From assembly GCF_910592395.1 (NCBI RefSeq), contig NC_088312.1:15355292-15419291 (forward strand): 64,000 nucleotides of DNA. The letters are read 5' to 3'. Positions 12,701 to 22,857 of the stretch are shown here, one piece after another. The notes beneath the pieces are model-generated. The model made no database searches and was not told the DNA's origin. It saw only the letters and a program-made list of their open reading frames with translations. This stretch comes from Lineus longissimus (taxonomy: Eukaryota; Nemertea; Pilidiophora; Heteronemertea; Lineidae). Each line of letters opens with the position of its first letter. Within the stretch, counting starts at the first letter, position 1. Position numbers and translations under genes: made by a program.

Positions 12701-15700
12701 TTTTCCCCGTTGTTTGGAAACTCTACGCCAACTACTTCAACTTTCACTAGTACTCCATCTATAACTGCACCTAGGCCTCCTGGCCCTAGCCCATCACGAC
12801 ACATACCCAGCTCTTATTCCCAAAACCAAAGTGTGGCTTCATATGAAGCAAAATCACCATCCATTGCACAGTTTTCCCTATGTGGGGACCATCAAATTTG
12901 CTGTAAAGCAAATTTCTCAATTCTAGTTATTTATCGTAATTTATGCAGATCTGAGTCCAGCTGATGGGTGATGTTCTGATTTGTGTTCAAACTATTGGAA
13001 ACTTCGGAAATTAGTTCTATTAATTCTACTATTCTGCAGGAGTATATTATAGCCATTGATGTTGACAGCTAAAAGCACGAAAACTTTGTTGTTGATCGTC
13101 GGGGCGGATTGATATGTGGTTGTGCGTCCAAGGCGATTAGGTCATTCAGTTAGTTTGAGAAAGTTCATGATCATAAAGATGCGTGTTGTGTTATCATAAC
13201 CGGAAAATAAGTTGAAGTTATTATTAGTACTACGATTCTTACATGAGTAAAAAGTAGACGTTTTAAAAGCAACACAATAATGTTACTCCCGTAAAAAACT
13301 GTCAATTCTCCTTACCACAGAAGCCAAGCCATTGCTGTTATAGTGTTAAGTTATGCAGGGGCTTAATCAATTACCTGCACTCCCTGTGGGGTGAATAACA
13401 TTACCTTTTGAACAGCTGGCTGTAGGGGGATGATTGGAACAGCCGGTATACTTGCTGACCTGCTGAACCCAGTTTATGTTATTTTCAATCCATGATTGCA
13501 GGTCACCTGATTTTCGAGATTTCGCGGGAAATGAAATTGTAAACAAACGCATGTGTGCAGTTCAAATGTATTGTAAACAAAAATGTATTTTTGGTACTTT
13601 TGGTTGCTGGACTTGGGTTTTCCCGCAGTTAGGAGCTGGGGTCAAATTGGTGGTCTATTGTGCTGTTTTAGTCAGAGGTAGCCCTTGATTATGAAGGGAT
13701 TTTCAAATTAAGGTGACCATGGTCTTTTTATGTGCTCAGCTCACCACAGCTTTCAATACTTGATGTATCTGAAGAGGCGCGCGGAACTACCAAGGAGCTG
13801 CTCACGGTGCTGAACTTCTAGCTTGCCTGTCGACTAAGTGGCTTTTTGGCCGAGACATTGCTACATGTTGGAGGAGCACGCATTTTAAACTTATAGTAGT
13901 GATAGTACAGTTGGTTCGAGCCATTTGGAAGCCGACATGTGAAAGCCTATCTGGGTTCTCCTTCTCCGTATAAAAAGGGGCATATTGCTGACTAAGGAAC
14001 AAGGCATATTGACATTGCCTCATCATCTCTATGGGACCAATTGATATACTTTTATATGCACGCATACATCGTGCCATTTCAGGGTCCGAGTCTGTGGACA
14101 ATTGGTTTGATTAATTTGTCTCTTCGATATTGCTCCTTTATTGCATTAGATTTTCATCGCAATTCAATCTATTCAAAATATAGCCAATTTGAACCTGTCT
14201 GCGCCAAGGATAGATTGGTTCTAGATCGACTCACTATGACTAGGAATACGCAGTAGAGCACAATGTCATGAACAACGACCCTTTGTATTGTAAATTCCAA
14301 TCACCTGCAGGACAGGTCAATTTCTCTCAATAAAATTAATTTTGTTGACTCCTGTAATCTCTACCTTATTAAAAAAAAAGACAGTGGTGTTAGTCCCAAA
14401 CTGGTCATTTCTATTTATTTTGACCTCTGTTAAATCAGGATACCTCTCAATTACAGACATCATTTTGTATCCTTGTGCTGTACAACCCAGCCTGGACATA
14501 CCACAGTTGTCCATGGAGAAGTCTCATCCTCTCTGACACTTCTTTTCTGTAAAGCTACCGATACAACATACTGAACTAGGGATATCTTCCGTTGCCTCCT
14601 GTAATATTTACATACCATGGCTGATTTAATTAGTTCAATCATATTTCATCCAGCTGGCAGCTCTGCATTGGAAATTTTAGTGGTATAACGTATTCTCTTG
14701 ACCTTCAAACAGTAGTATAAAGCCGATATTTACTACTATCTACTTTATACCCTCAGTCCTATGTTATTAGGTCATCCAGCTGAGCGCCAGGCCCTTGGGC
14801 CTCTTGTTCTTTTTGTACCAGATGAGTACATACACTTCTGTTGCTGCAGTCAAATAAAACAGCAGTCATAAGTCATTCTATAAGGACCAAACTTTAATCC
14901 AGGAAAATAGCTGTTTACCTGTGTATTGTAAGGGACATTCCCCTGATTGTCAGTCTGCCAAATTTTTGTAGAATGATATTTTTATCAACTTTTTTTGGCT
15001 GATCTGTCTGTGAAAAAGATGATTCTGCGTGATTATATTTCTGCTAGGTTACTCATTTACTGTAGTCTTACACTAAAGTAGCGACACAGGCAAGACAACA
15101 ATGGATACAATGACAATACATGTAGCGTAACATAAAAGAGGACACAAGTCCCTGGTCTACTTGACTATGCATGAAAAATTCCCTACAGCTTTAGAACAGT
15201 GTCATGAATGTTATATTATTTGGAGCCTCATCAATCATCAGTGGACTAATATGTCGAGCAGCTAATGAGGCAAATGGCCGAGCAGGGGGTGGGACTGGAG
15301 GGGGTGTCCCCACTTGTGTTTGAAAAAAAAGTCTGAATGCCTTAGATAGATGCTATTTCCCAACACTTGAATTGTAGCACTACGGCCTTCTGTAGTTGAC
15401 ATCGTTCACCAAGATGCTGGGGGCCAAAAAACTAACCAATGTTAACCAAACTCCCTTGACTTTTGATTGCAGTTTCGCACAAATCGTTTTGTATGTGATG
15501 TAGAAGACGTATTTGCTATTATTTCAGTTCCGGCGGATGTATGCCCCGTTCCTTGAGGGTGTGTGGTAATGATGTGAAATCTATCCCTGATTTGCGTATG
15601 CTGAAATTTGAAGACATGAAACTGAAGGGATGTTATGATATCTCTGTTGTCACTGTTGGTGAGGTGAGAAAAAAAGAAAAGTCTATTTCATCATTGGTCA

Positions 15701-17182
15701 CTTGTCAGAAACTGGTCACAAAAAGTGTCACATGTCACACTTTTGTCCATGACAACAATGAACTTCCTCTTCATGAATTTACCATCTTGACCTCTGCAGC
15801 TTATTTATTTTCAAAGATATTGGATCACAAGGAAAATGCATTAAACTAGGTAGACGCCCCCCCCCCCCAAAAAGCTCATTGGCAGAGATATGTGTTTTAA
15901 CTTTTTGCAGATGCTACCTCAGACATAGAAAAAGTCTCATACTATCATGAAAATTTCTGAATAAATATCTGTAACAAAGCTAAGGTGGTACAAATATACC
16001 CCCAGTACAATTAGGCTACAGTACTGTCGGCTGTTTTCTACACTGAATGGGGCTATAATTGTACCACTTTACCTTACCAACAAAATTCTAAAATTCCCTT
16101 TATGCAACAAAACATTAAGAATAAATGATGAATAAATTTATGACGTCAGAAATAGCAACAATGAAGGTGTTGCAAAAGAGAAACGTATTTCAACAATGTA
16201 GGGTCCTGACCAAATGAGAAAATTTCTCGTGCAGTCTGGATATCGAAGATATCATCTGGCAAGACTCAACTGACAATTCTAGTTTTCGTTGAAGATAATC
16301 TGTTCATTTTTCCTCTAATTTATATTCAGGTGAAAAAACGCACTGTGAGTGTAGTGAAAGATCAGGAAGAACAATCTGATGCAGCAGGAGATAACTTGAT
16401 AAAGCGACGTCGTCTTGACAAACTGAAAAACACATTTTCAAGTGATCTTCGTGGACAGCATGCTGCCGAGTTATTAGTTGAGCTTCCATTTTCAGCTGTG
16501 AAAGGTTATAACAACGACAACCTTATCTTTGGTTTGGTCATCCAGGCAACAAAGGTAAATATTTTTTGCAAAACCAGCCTGTGACTATATGATATGATAT
16601 GGTGTTCTGAGGCGTTGTGCATCATCCGTTATATAACCACCAGAACTATTGTCCTGAATCCTTCTACACTCATAAAAAAATTAATGGACAGTAGTATTTT
16701 TTGTGCTCTCTGGTCATTAATCTTGCATAGTTTAAGACTGTAACCTTCTAACTTTAGAGTAACTGCCCCAGAGAAGGACAGTACATGTATTTGGAAAAAT
16801 GAGAAATGGATCTCTCACAAAAGAACCTGATTTTTTTGTACCATAACCTCAGTGCTCCCTAGATGGCAAACAGTTGATGTTTAAAACCAATCCGCACGCC
16901 CCTTCTTAAGTATTAAAGCTGAACTGCATAACGACGCCCATAGTGCTGGTCGCGAGAATTAATGCTATTGCTCATGCCTAAAAGACACGTCTAAAGTCGT
17001 TCAGATCATCACAGAGGCCAACGCCCATTCTTGCTTGATTTCACTAACCTTTAGACTCCGGGACAATAGGGTAGGTGCAGGTGTCGATTAAATGTTTTTT
17101 TCTTCCTATTTTATAGGTCAGTCTTACTTGTCTAAAGATGAAGAAACAGCACCTGCAAGAGCTGCTTGAGGAGACAAGTGAA
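9794..17182 (+). CDS. Five-exon gene of unknown function (spliced, 3' end uncertain)
   Basis: Proposed exons: 9794-10371, 11237-11404, 15528-15663, 16330-16554 and 17117-17182. All introns are GT...AG with pyrimidine-rich acceptors, and the exon phases (2, 2, 0, 0) join without a stop, giving about 390 codons. The frame is open back to an ATG at 9632, but the stretch before 9794 reads like 5' UTR, so 9794 is preferred. The product starts with a basic and Ser/Thr-rich, low-complexity region, then a Trp/Asp-rich segment around residues 95-110, an acidic and charged helical region, a compact region in exons 2-3, a Lys/Arg cluster (IKRRRLDKLKN) in exon 4 that could be a nuclear localisation signal, and a charged helix in exon 5. 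I do not recognise the family. It may be a host nuclear protein or a transposon-derived accessory protein. Missed exons between 11.4 and 15.5 kb cannot be excluded. Confidence 0.6.
10372..11236. other. Intron 1 of the unknown spliced gene
   Basis: Bounded by donor GTTAGT and acceptor TTTTTCAG. It holds the tRNA-like sequence at 10501-10575 and otherwise nothing recognisable. Confidence 0.5.
10501..10575 (-). repeat. tRNA-derived pseudogene or SINE head
   Basis: On the minus strand an A box (GTGGCCCAGTGAATACAGC) and a B box (GGGTTCAAATCCC) are spaced as in a tRNA, and the T arm pairs (GGG/CCC around TTCAAAT). The acceptor ends do not pair and the anticodon stem is only partly complementary, so a working tRNA is unlikely. 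It is followed on the minus strand by a T run that would end polymerase III transcription. It lies in intron 1 of the gene above, in opposite orientation. Confidence 0.6.
11416..11600 (+). repeat. Left end of an interspersed repeat (AGCTCAGCTGAC family), copy 1
   Basis: Starts TTTTTAGCTCAGCTGAC, forms a short hairpin with GTCAGCGGAGCTA, and continues with GTGTCCGTCCTTCC and GGGCATTTTGTAA. The same order of motifs is found again at 60851-61010. Families with a short hairpin followed by a GTCCGTCC stretch are widespread in marine invertebrate genomes. The matching right end may be near 14770-14810. Confidence 0.7.
13221..13698 (+). repeat. Dispersed repeat block, copy 1 (direct repeat of 63211-64000)
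   Basis: From TTATTAGT to CCCTTGATTATGAAGGG the block matches 63211-64000 in the same orientation, with scattered substitutions and small indels. The other copy carries about 330 extra bases (roughly 63290-63620). No ORF is conserved between the copies, so this looks like a non-coding interspersed repeat. Confidence 0.85.
14770..14812 (+). repeat. Probable right end of the AGCTCAGCTGAC repeat family
   Basis: Contains CAGCTGAGCGCCAGGCCC followed by TTGGGCCTCTTGTT; AGGCCC/GGGCCT can form a hairpin just before the end. I recall this end motif together with the hairpin start seen at 11416. If they belong together, the element spans about 3.4 kb and has received other insertions. Confidence 0.45.
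15664..16329. other. Intron 3
   Basis: GTGAGA donor, TATATTCAG acceptor. A C run at about 15857 and no other feature. Confidence 0.5.
16555..17116. other. Intron 4
   Basis: GTAAAT donor, TATTTTATAG acceptor. Nothing else recognised. Confidence 0.5.
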
Positions 17183-18231
17183 GTAAGTCCTTCACACGAG
17201 GCGAACATTTTTTACACTAGACCGTATGATATGTTATGTGCAGAGGATCGAAAGCACTTGGTTTACATTTTGACAACTTTGGCTAAGCTTGCTGGTCATA
17301 TATGAATACTGTAATCAAGCCCTCTTCGTATGCACATTCCTGTTTGTCCCTGCTCATGTGACTATCTTAAAAACAACTGGACTGATTAGCGAACAGCCAG
17401 TGGGTCAAGATCAATTAATGCATTTACCCACATCACTGCAATAATTCGAGTGTTCAAACACAGACTGTAAGTTGTGTTCCAACATATATGGGTAGAAAGA
17501 TTTATAGAATTTATATGGGTATCAAGTTGATGCATTGGCATTCCTGCCGTATTTCTGACAATACTATAGGCAGGAAAGTTTTTCACGCTTTTTTGAAAAA
17601 CCTGAATGCGTTTTAACATGTTAAACCAATTTCTTCTCTCGTTGATAATGCAGAATTTTATCTGCATTTTAACATGTTAAACCAATTTCTTCTCTCGTTT
17701 TATGGGGTTTTAATATGAGACCTTAATATCCGGCAATTTTTTTAAACCCAGTTATGTGGCATATATACATATGCACTAGTAACGTCCACAGTGCGTATAT
17801 GCCTCGGAGTTATGTAAGTGTCAAATATACCACGTTTTGGACACTACCTATTTCACTGGCTGCTCTTCGAGACAGTGAATTGTGTAAGCCTACCTCTAAA
17901 TACATTTCATTGTTTACAAAATAGAAAAACATCACCTTCTCAAGGCGCTGTAATTGTTGGGTGTCACCTACCACTTTTATTGATTAATCTGTAAAAATAT
18001 TGTACATGAATTTGTATTCTGCACCATTTTCTCCTGTTAAATGTCTTCTTGTCTTATCTGTCTGCACTGTATTTTCAACCGATATAAATGTATGTATAGG
18101 TCCAATAAACTTAATTTGAATTATGAATTTTTGGTTGAGAACCGGAACCTAATGAGGAAATGCTATCTGTGACAAATCACCGCGAGCAGCAAATATGTTT
18201 AGGCCTAAACATAATTGCGCCAACCTGGCTC
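17183..18231. other. Non-coding stretch after exon 5
   Basis: Starts with a good donor (GTAAGTCC), so the gene should continue downstream. A local ~38-bp near-identical direct duplication (TTTTAACATGTTAAACC) is at about 17613-17700. No further exon was recognised before 20.3 kb. Confidence 0.45.
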
Positions 18232-19215
18232 TTGCTGATCATCTTCCTTGTTGGCTCACCGTAGGGGAGTCTATACAACACCGCAGTGTCCGTCGTCCGT
18301 CGTCGTTGTCCGTCGTATCCTAGTTCAAAAACAGTGGCACGTTTTTTAACCACTAGGCCTATGAACTTAAAACTTTGTACACATGACCCCCTAGGTCAGA
18401 TGACCCGTGACACTAAATTTCTGTCCGATCTGATTCTCTACTTGGCCACCAGGGGGCCAAATGTGGATATCTAAAAAGTGTGATATCTCGCTTATTAGTG
18501 ACTTGTTTTCGATAAAACTTTTGTGGTAGGTACTCATAGCAAGGATACATCATATATCTTACGGGTTTTTAATTTGATCTATTTTTCAAGGTCGCAGAGG
18601 TCAAATGGCGTGAATTGGCCGTTTGAGTGTAACTATGGCACGTTTCTCAATCACCAAAGCTATGAGCTTGAAACTTGGTACATATAACCCCCTATATCAG
18701 ATAACCTCTGGTGCTGAATTTCAGCCTGATCTGATTCTTGACTTTGCCACCAGGGGGCCAAAACAGAAAAAGTAAGAAGTGCAATAGCCTGTTTATTAGC
18801 AAATTGTTTTTGATGAAATTTTTATGGCAGGGACCCCTAGCAAGGTTACCTTAGATGTTGCACGATTTTTCGGATTTGACCTACTTTTTAAGGTCGCAGA
18901 GGTCAAATGGCGTAAATTTGCCGTTTGAGTGTAACTATGGCACGTTTCTCAACCGCAACAGTAATGAACTTGAAACTTTGAACAAATGACCCCCTAGGTC
19001 AGTTGACCTTTTACACTGAATTTTGGTTCGGTCTGATTATTGACTTGGCCACCAGGGGGCCCAAACTCAAAACTCAAAAAGTGTGATTTCTCGCTTAATA
19101 CTGATTTGTTTTTGATAAAAGTTTCATGGTAGGTACTCCTAACAAGGATACATCACATATCTTACGGGTTTTTGATTTGACCCACCTTTTAAGTTCACAG
19201 AGGTCAAAGTTGATA
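18232..19215 (+). repeat. Tandem repeat, ~302-bp unit, about three copies
   Basis: The landmark GGCACGTTT recurs at 18336, 18637 and 18939 (spacing 301 and 302). Each unit holds a TGACCCCCTA segment, CCACCAGGGGGCC and AAGGTCGCAGAGGTCAAA. The first unit is preceded by CTCACCGTAGGGGAGTC and a run of GTCCGTC. Degenerate continuations are visible to about 19.35 kb and again at 19.60-19.70 kb. No ORF persists across units. Confidence 0.85.
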
Positions 19216-20366
19216 ACTTTACCGTTCTTGGTACGTTTTGTCGTTGTTCAATGTAAAGAGTTTTAATTTTGTGTAATGATGCATCTGAGAAGCCACTATT
19301 TGTATGCCAAGTTTCAGCCAGATCGGAATTCAAATATGGCCGAAATTGCATGTTTTGTGGGTTTTTCCTCGTATTGTGGCAATCCAAAGGTCGTGAGTTC
19401 AAACCCCGGTCAAGGACAGCCAAAAATATTTTTATTTTTCATCTTTTCCTTTTTTCTTTTCTGAGTTCTATCTTACATTTTCTTCATTTTTTGATTTATT
19501 TGGTGCCATAGATTTAATTATGCGGCCATCTTGGAAATCGTTTTTTGCCGATTGCTGTAGTGTAACGAGTGATGAAATTGTTATGGTCAGGTGGATGTGT
19601 CTACATCACATATCACCCTGGTTTGTTATTTGACCTACCTGTCAGGGTCACTGAGGTCAAAGTTAAAAATATATTCACCATTGTCATTCTGTAGCACTTT
19701 CTGTAACTGTCTACTAAAAATACTTACGGTGAGCACAATGACCCCTGGCCGTTTCATTGATATGTACCAATACTTTGACTTAGTTGTCTTTGGACACTCC
19801 GTCACTGTAAGACTTAAGAGCCATCAGAAAATAACGTTTGTCATGTTTGTTGGCCAAGTGAATGGGATGCAACCCTTGAGGAGTGAACTGTCATGTGTCT
19901 TGACTGTGACTTTGTCTCTTTCATCACTGATGGATGATTGATCTCTTAAAGAGTATGGTTATTTCAGGGCAACATAACAATGCTTGCCCAAATTAGCATA
20001 TTACGTCCCTCAAAGAACTGGACATGACTTGTCTCCATCATTTCAAGATGAATGATGGTCCCAAGCAGTTATCATACCAAATGAACAGAATACTAGTGGT
20101 TGTGACTTTGTCTTCATCATCTCCTTTGAAGGATGTTTTCCTCAACATCCGAGATGGATACTCTACCTTTGATATATAAAGACCAGTATCAACAATAACA
20201 TTTCATGTCCAGTGAACTGGTTGTGACTTTGTCTCCTGTATGTATGACATGTATGATTGATGATGTTGCCTCGTCGGTGGCAGTATTTCTTGCCCCTATG
20301 TCAATACAGAATACAACTCTCAAAACTGTTGGTGACTTTGTCCCCAATTGTTTTCTGTTTTCAAAG
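19216..20366. other. Degenerate repeat and low-information sequence
   Basis: Contains decayed pieces of the 302-bp repeat, a tRNA-like B box (GAGTTCAAACCCC near 19398), and several copies of a GTGACTTTGTC word between 19.9 and 20.35 kb. No gene supported. Confidence 0.4.
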
Positions 20367-20438
20367 CACAATGACGAGTTGGTGAAAAAGAGGCACCCTC
20401 AGGCTTTGTCGCCAATGTCGGAGGCTGACAGAAACTAA
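20367..20438 (+). CDS. Tentative terminal exon of the spliced gene
   Basis: A pyrimidine-rich stretch ending TTTTCAAAG precedes 24 codons in phase 0, which matches the phase-0 end of exon 5 at 17182, and ends in TAA at 20438. The short product is charged (DELVKKRHPQ), like the end of exon 5. Support is only splice signal and phase; it may be a chance fit. Confidence 0.3.
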   Translation, partial: HNDELVKKRHPQALSPMSEADRN

Positions 20439-20759
20439 AACATCGAACTGAACAAAAAGGTAAGAAGGCAAGAGGTTGATCTTACTGAGTTTTTTATTAA
20501 AACTTTACTAGACAAGGTGAAGAACATTGGTAATGATCTAAAAAGGATTAAACAAGACTAGTGAACAATGTGAAAAGGTACAGAAAAAATTTCAGGAAAA
20601 AAATTTAAAGACCTTATGATCATGATGATGTTGACCCTAGAGGAATGCATTGGTGTCTTAGATCCCATATTTTGGAATTTTCTTTGTTTGTTGACAAGTA
20701 ACCAAAAGGAGAGGTTGGCATTGGATGATTTTAAGGTAAACAGAAAATACAATGAAAAC

Positions 20760-20952
20760 CGGACACGTGCCCAACAGCCATGCAGTCAACATATCTGTCT
20801 TTCTTCATATGAATCGTTGTGATGGCCAACTGACTTCCTCCTCCAGTTATCTGCTCTCTAATTTTCATTGCCATACCAATCACAGTTCTCTTGGTCAGAT
20901 GGAGATTGTCTTCCTGCAGGAATACTCGCACAGGTGGCCTTCCAATCATCGA
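20760..20952 (-). CDS. Candidate minus-strand exon, unknown protein
   Basis: Preceded on the minus strand by a strong acceptor (TTTTGTTTTCAAAACAG) and open for 64 codons with an even amino-acid mix (RPPVRVFLQED...). The donor at the end (GTTTTC) is weak. It could belong to the same gene as the candidate exon at 21035-21289. Family not recognised. Confidence 0.35.
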
Positions 20953-21034
20953 CTGTTTTGAAAACAAAATAATAAACATGCTTAAAAATGACATCTTTCA
21001 TTTTAAATGAAAGTAAAAGTAACTTTCAAATTTT

Positions 21035-21289
21035 CCCTGTAGAAAGAATGTAGATGTGCTATACCAGCACACACTTTGCACACAGATGTTAAATAATTGC
21101 TGTAGTTGACCAAGTGAATTTACTAAGCGTGGCCCCTGCAGTATGTCTTTATAAATACTTTCGTCTGATGGAAAAAGCTGGATGATTCCTTTTACGTTAT
21201 CCCTTCTGTTATGTGTTGCCATCTCTGCCTTCAGTCGCTTTATTAACAAGTTTGGCTTTTTTGTCTGCATGTTCACAATCACTCCTTGA
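21035..21289 (-). CDS. Candidate minus-strand exon, unknown protein
   Basis: The minus strand has an acceptor (CTTTTCTACTTCAAG) just above 21290 followed by an open frame reading IIQLFPSDESIYKDILQGP, rich in Lys, Leu and Gln and looking like real coding sequence. The end is unclear; a possible donor follows CTGTGTGCAAA near 21057, and the frame stays open to 20998. Function not recognised. The phase relation to 20760-20952 was not resolved. Confidence 0.35.
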
Positions 21290-21542
21290 AGTAGAAAAGG
21301 TGATCGGACAAGTAAGATATGAAGAATATAACTGTTATCAGAATATCATTTTATGCTTGCACAAATTCATGTAGATGCCTTTTTTGGCTGTCTTCAATTT
21401 TCATAACCGTACTCGCCAATTTAACAAAAATATGTTAGTACAACAACGATATAACCAGGACAATTGAACTGTGACCTTTATTTCATGCACTTGCATAGTA
21501 GGCTATACAAAGTCTATAATTAGGAAGGAAGAAGTGAAGTTG

Positions 21543-22857
21543 TTTTTGTTTATTGCTGACTGACTTCACCAACCAACATTGTGGAGGCATGGGATGGTCA
21601 TAACCACCATTGTCGGTGAGAAGGAGACGACATAGGGACTGTCAATAGGACCTAGGCATAGTCACAACCAACATTGTCAGTGAGGAGGAGACGACACAGG
21701 GACTGTCAAGACCTGATCGTATCAGGTATAGTCACAACCAACATTGTGGAGGCATGGGATGGTCACAACCAACATTGTCGGTGAGAAGGAGACGACAACT
21801 GTCAATAGGACCTAGGCATAGTCACAACCAACATTGTAGGTGAGGAGGAGACGACACAGGGACTGTCAATATGACCTGATCGTATCAGGTATAGTCACAA
21901 CCAACATTGTGAAGGCATTGGATGTCCATAACCAACATTGTCGGTGAGAAGGAGACGACAACTGTCAATAGCACCTAGGCATAGTCACAACCAACATTGT
22001 AGGTGAGGAGGAGACGACACAGGGACTGTCAATATGACCTGATCGTATCAGGTATAGTCACAACCAACATTGTGAAGGCATTGGATGTCCATAACCACTA
22101 TTGTCGGTGAGAAGGAGACGACATAGGGACTGCTAATATGGCCTGATCGTATCAGACAAAGTCACAACCACCATTGTGGGTGATCAGGAGGAGACGACAC
22201 AGGGACGGTCAAGACCTGATCATATCAGGTATAGTCACAACCAACATTGTCGGTGAGGAGGAGACAACACAGGGACTGTCAATATGACCTGATCGTATCA
22301 GGTATAGTCACAACCAACATTGTGGGTGAGAAGGAGACGACACAGGGCCTGGTCACAACCAACTGTCAATAGGACCTAGGCATAGTCACAACCAACATTG
22401 TAGGTGAGGAGGAGACGACACAGGGACTGTAAATATGACCTGATCGTATCAGGTATAGTCACAACCAACATTGTGAAGGCATTGGATGTCCATAACCACC
22501 ATTGTCGGTGAGAAGGAGACGACATAGGGTCTGCCAATAGGACCTAGGCATAGTCACAACCAACATTGTCGGTGAGGAGGAGACAACACAGGGACTGTCA
22601 ATATGACCTGATCGTATCAGGTATAGTCACAACCAACATTGTGAAGGCATTGGATGTCCATAACCACTATTGTCGGGGAGAAGGAGACGACATAGGGACT
22701 GCTAATATGGCCTGATCGTATCAGACAAAGTCACAACCACCATTGTGGGTGATCAGGAGGAGACGACACGGGGACGATCAAGATCTGATCGTATCAGGTA
22801 TAGTCACAACCAACATTGTGGGTGAGGAGGAGACGACACAGGGCCTGGTCACAAACA
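21543..22857 (+). repeat. Minisatellite with 73-bp basic unit and higher-order structure
   Basis: About 1.3 kb of repeats built on GTCACAACCAACATTGT, GGTGAGGAGGAGACGACA and the palindrome CCTGATCGTATCAGG. Palindrome starts at 21712, 21875, 22038, 22142 (variant), 22215, 22288, 22439, 22607, 22711 (variant) and 22784 (variant); spacings of 73, 104, 151, 163 and 168 show a 73-bp unit mixed with a second unit type (GAAGGCATTGGATGTCCATA). No ORF runs through it. Related words (GTGACATTGTCC) occur at 44.6-45.1 kb. Confidence 0.9.

Larger units (their letters stand above)
11405..15527. other. Long intron 2, filled with repeats
   Basis: Bounded by donor GTAAGT right after exon 2 and a TATTATTTCAG acceptor before exon 3. 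It begins with the AGCTCAGCTGAC repeat end (11416), carries the block shared with the right edge (13221-13698), a piece of the repeat also found at 44.4-45.0 kb (about 14340-14450, inverted) and the GGCCCTTGGGCC end motif (about 14770-14810). Small ORFs here (for example 11946-12131, 12671-12964) lack splice or motif support. Confidence 0.5.

Noticed and set aside
14770-14812. Helitron 3' end
   Set aside because: The hairpin is suggestive, but the sequence after it (CTCTTGTT) does not fit the CTRR terminus, so only a generic repeat end was annotated.
21543-22857. CRISPR-like array
   Set aside because: Repeats are long, directly abutting and diverged with no unique spacers, and the genome is eukaryotic; it is a minisatellite.
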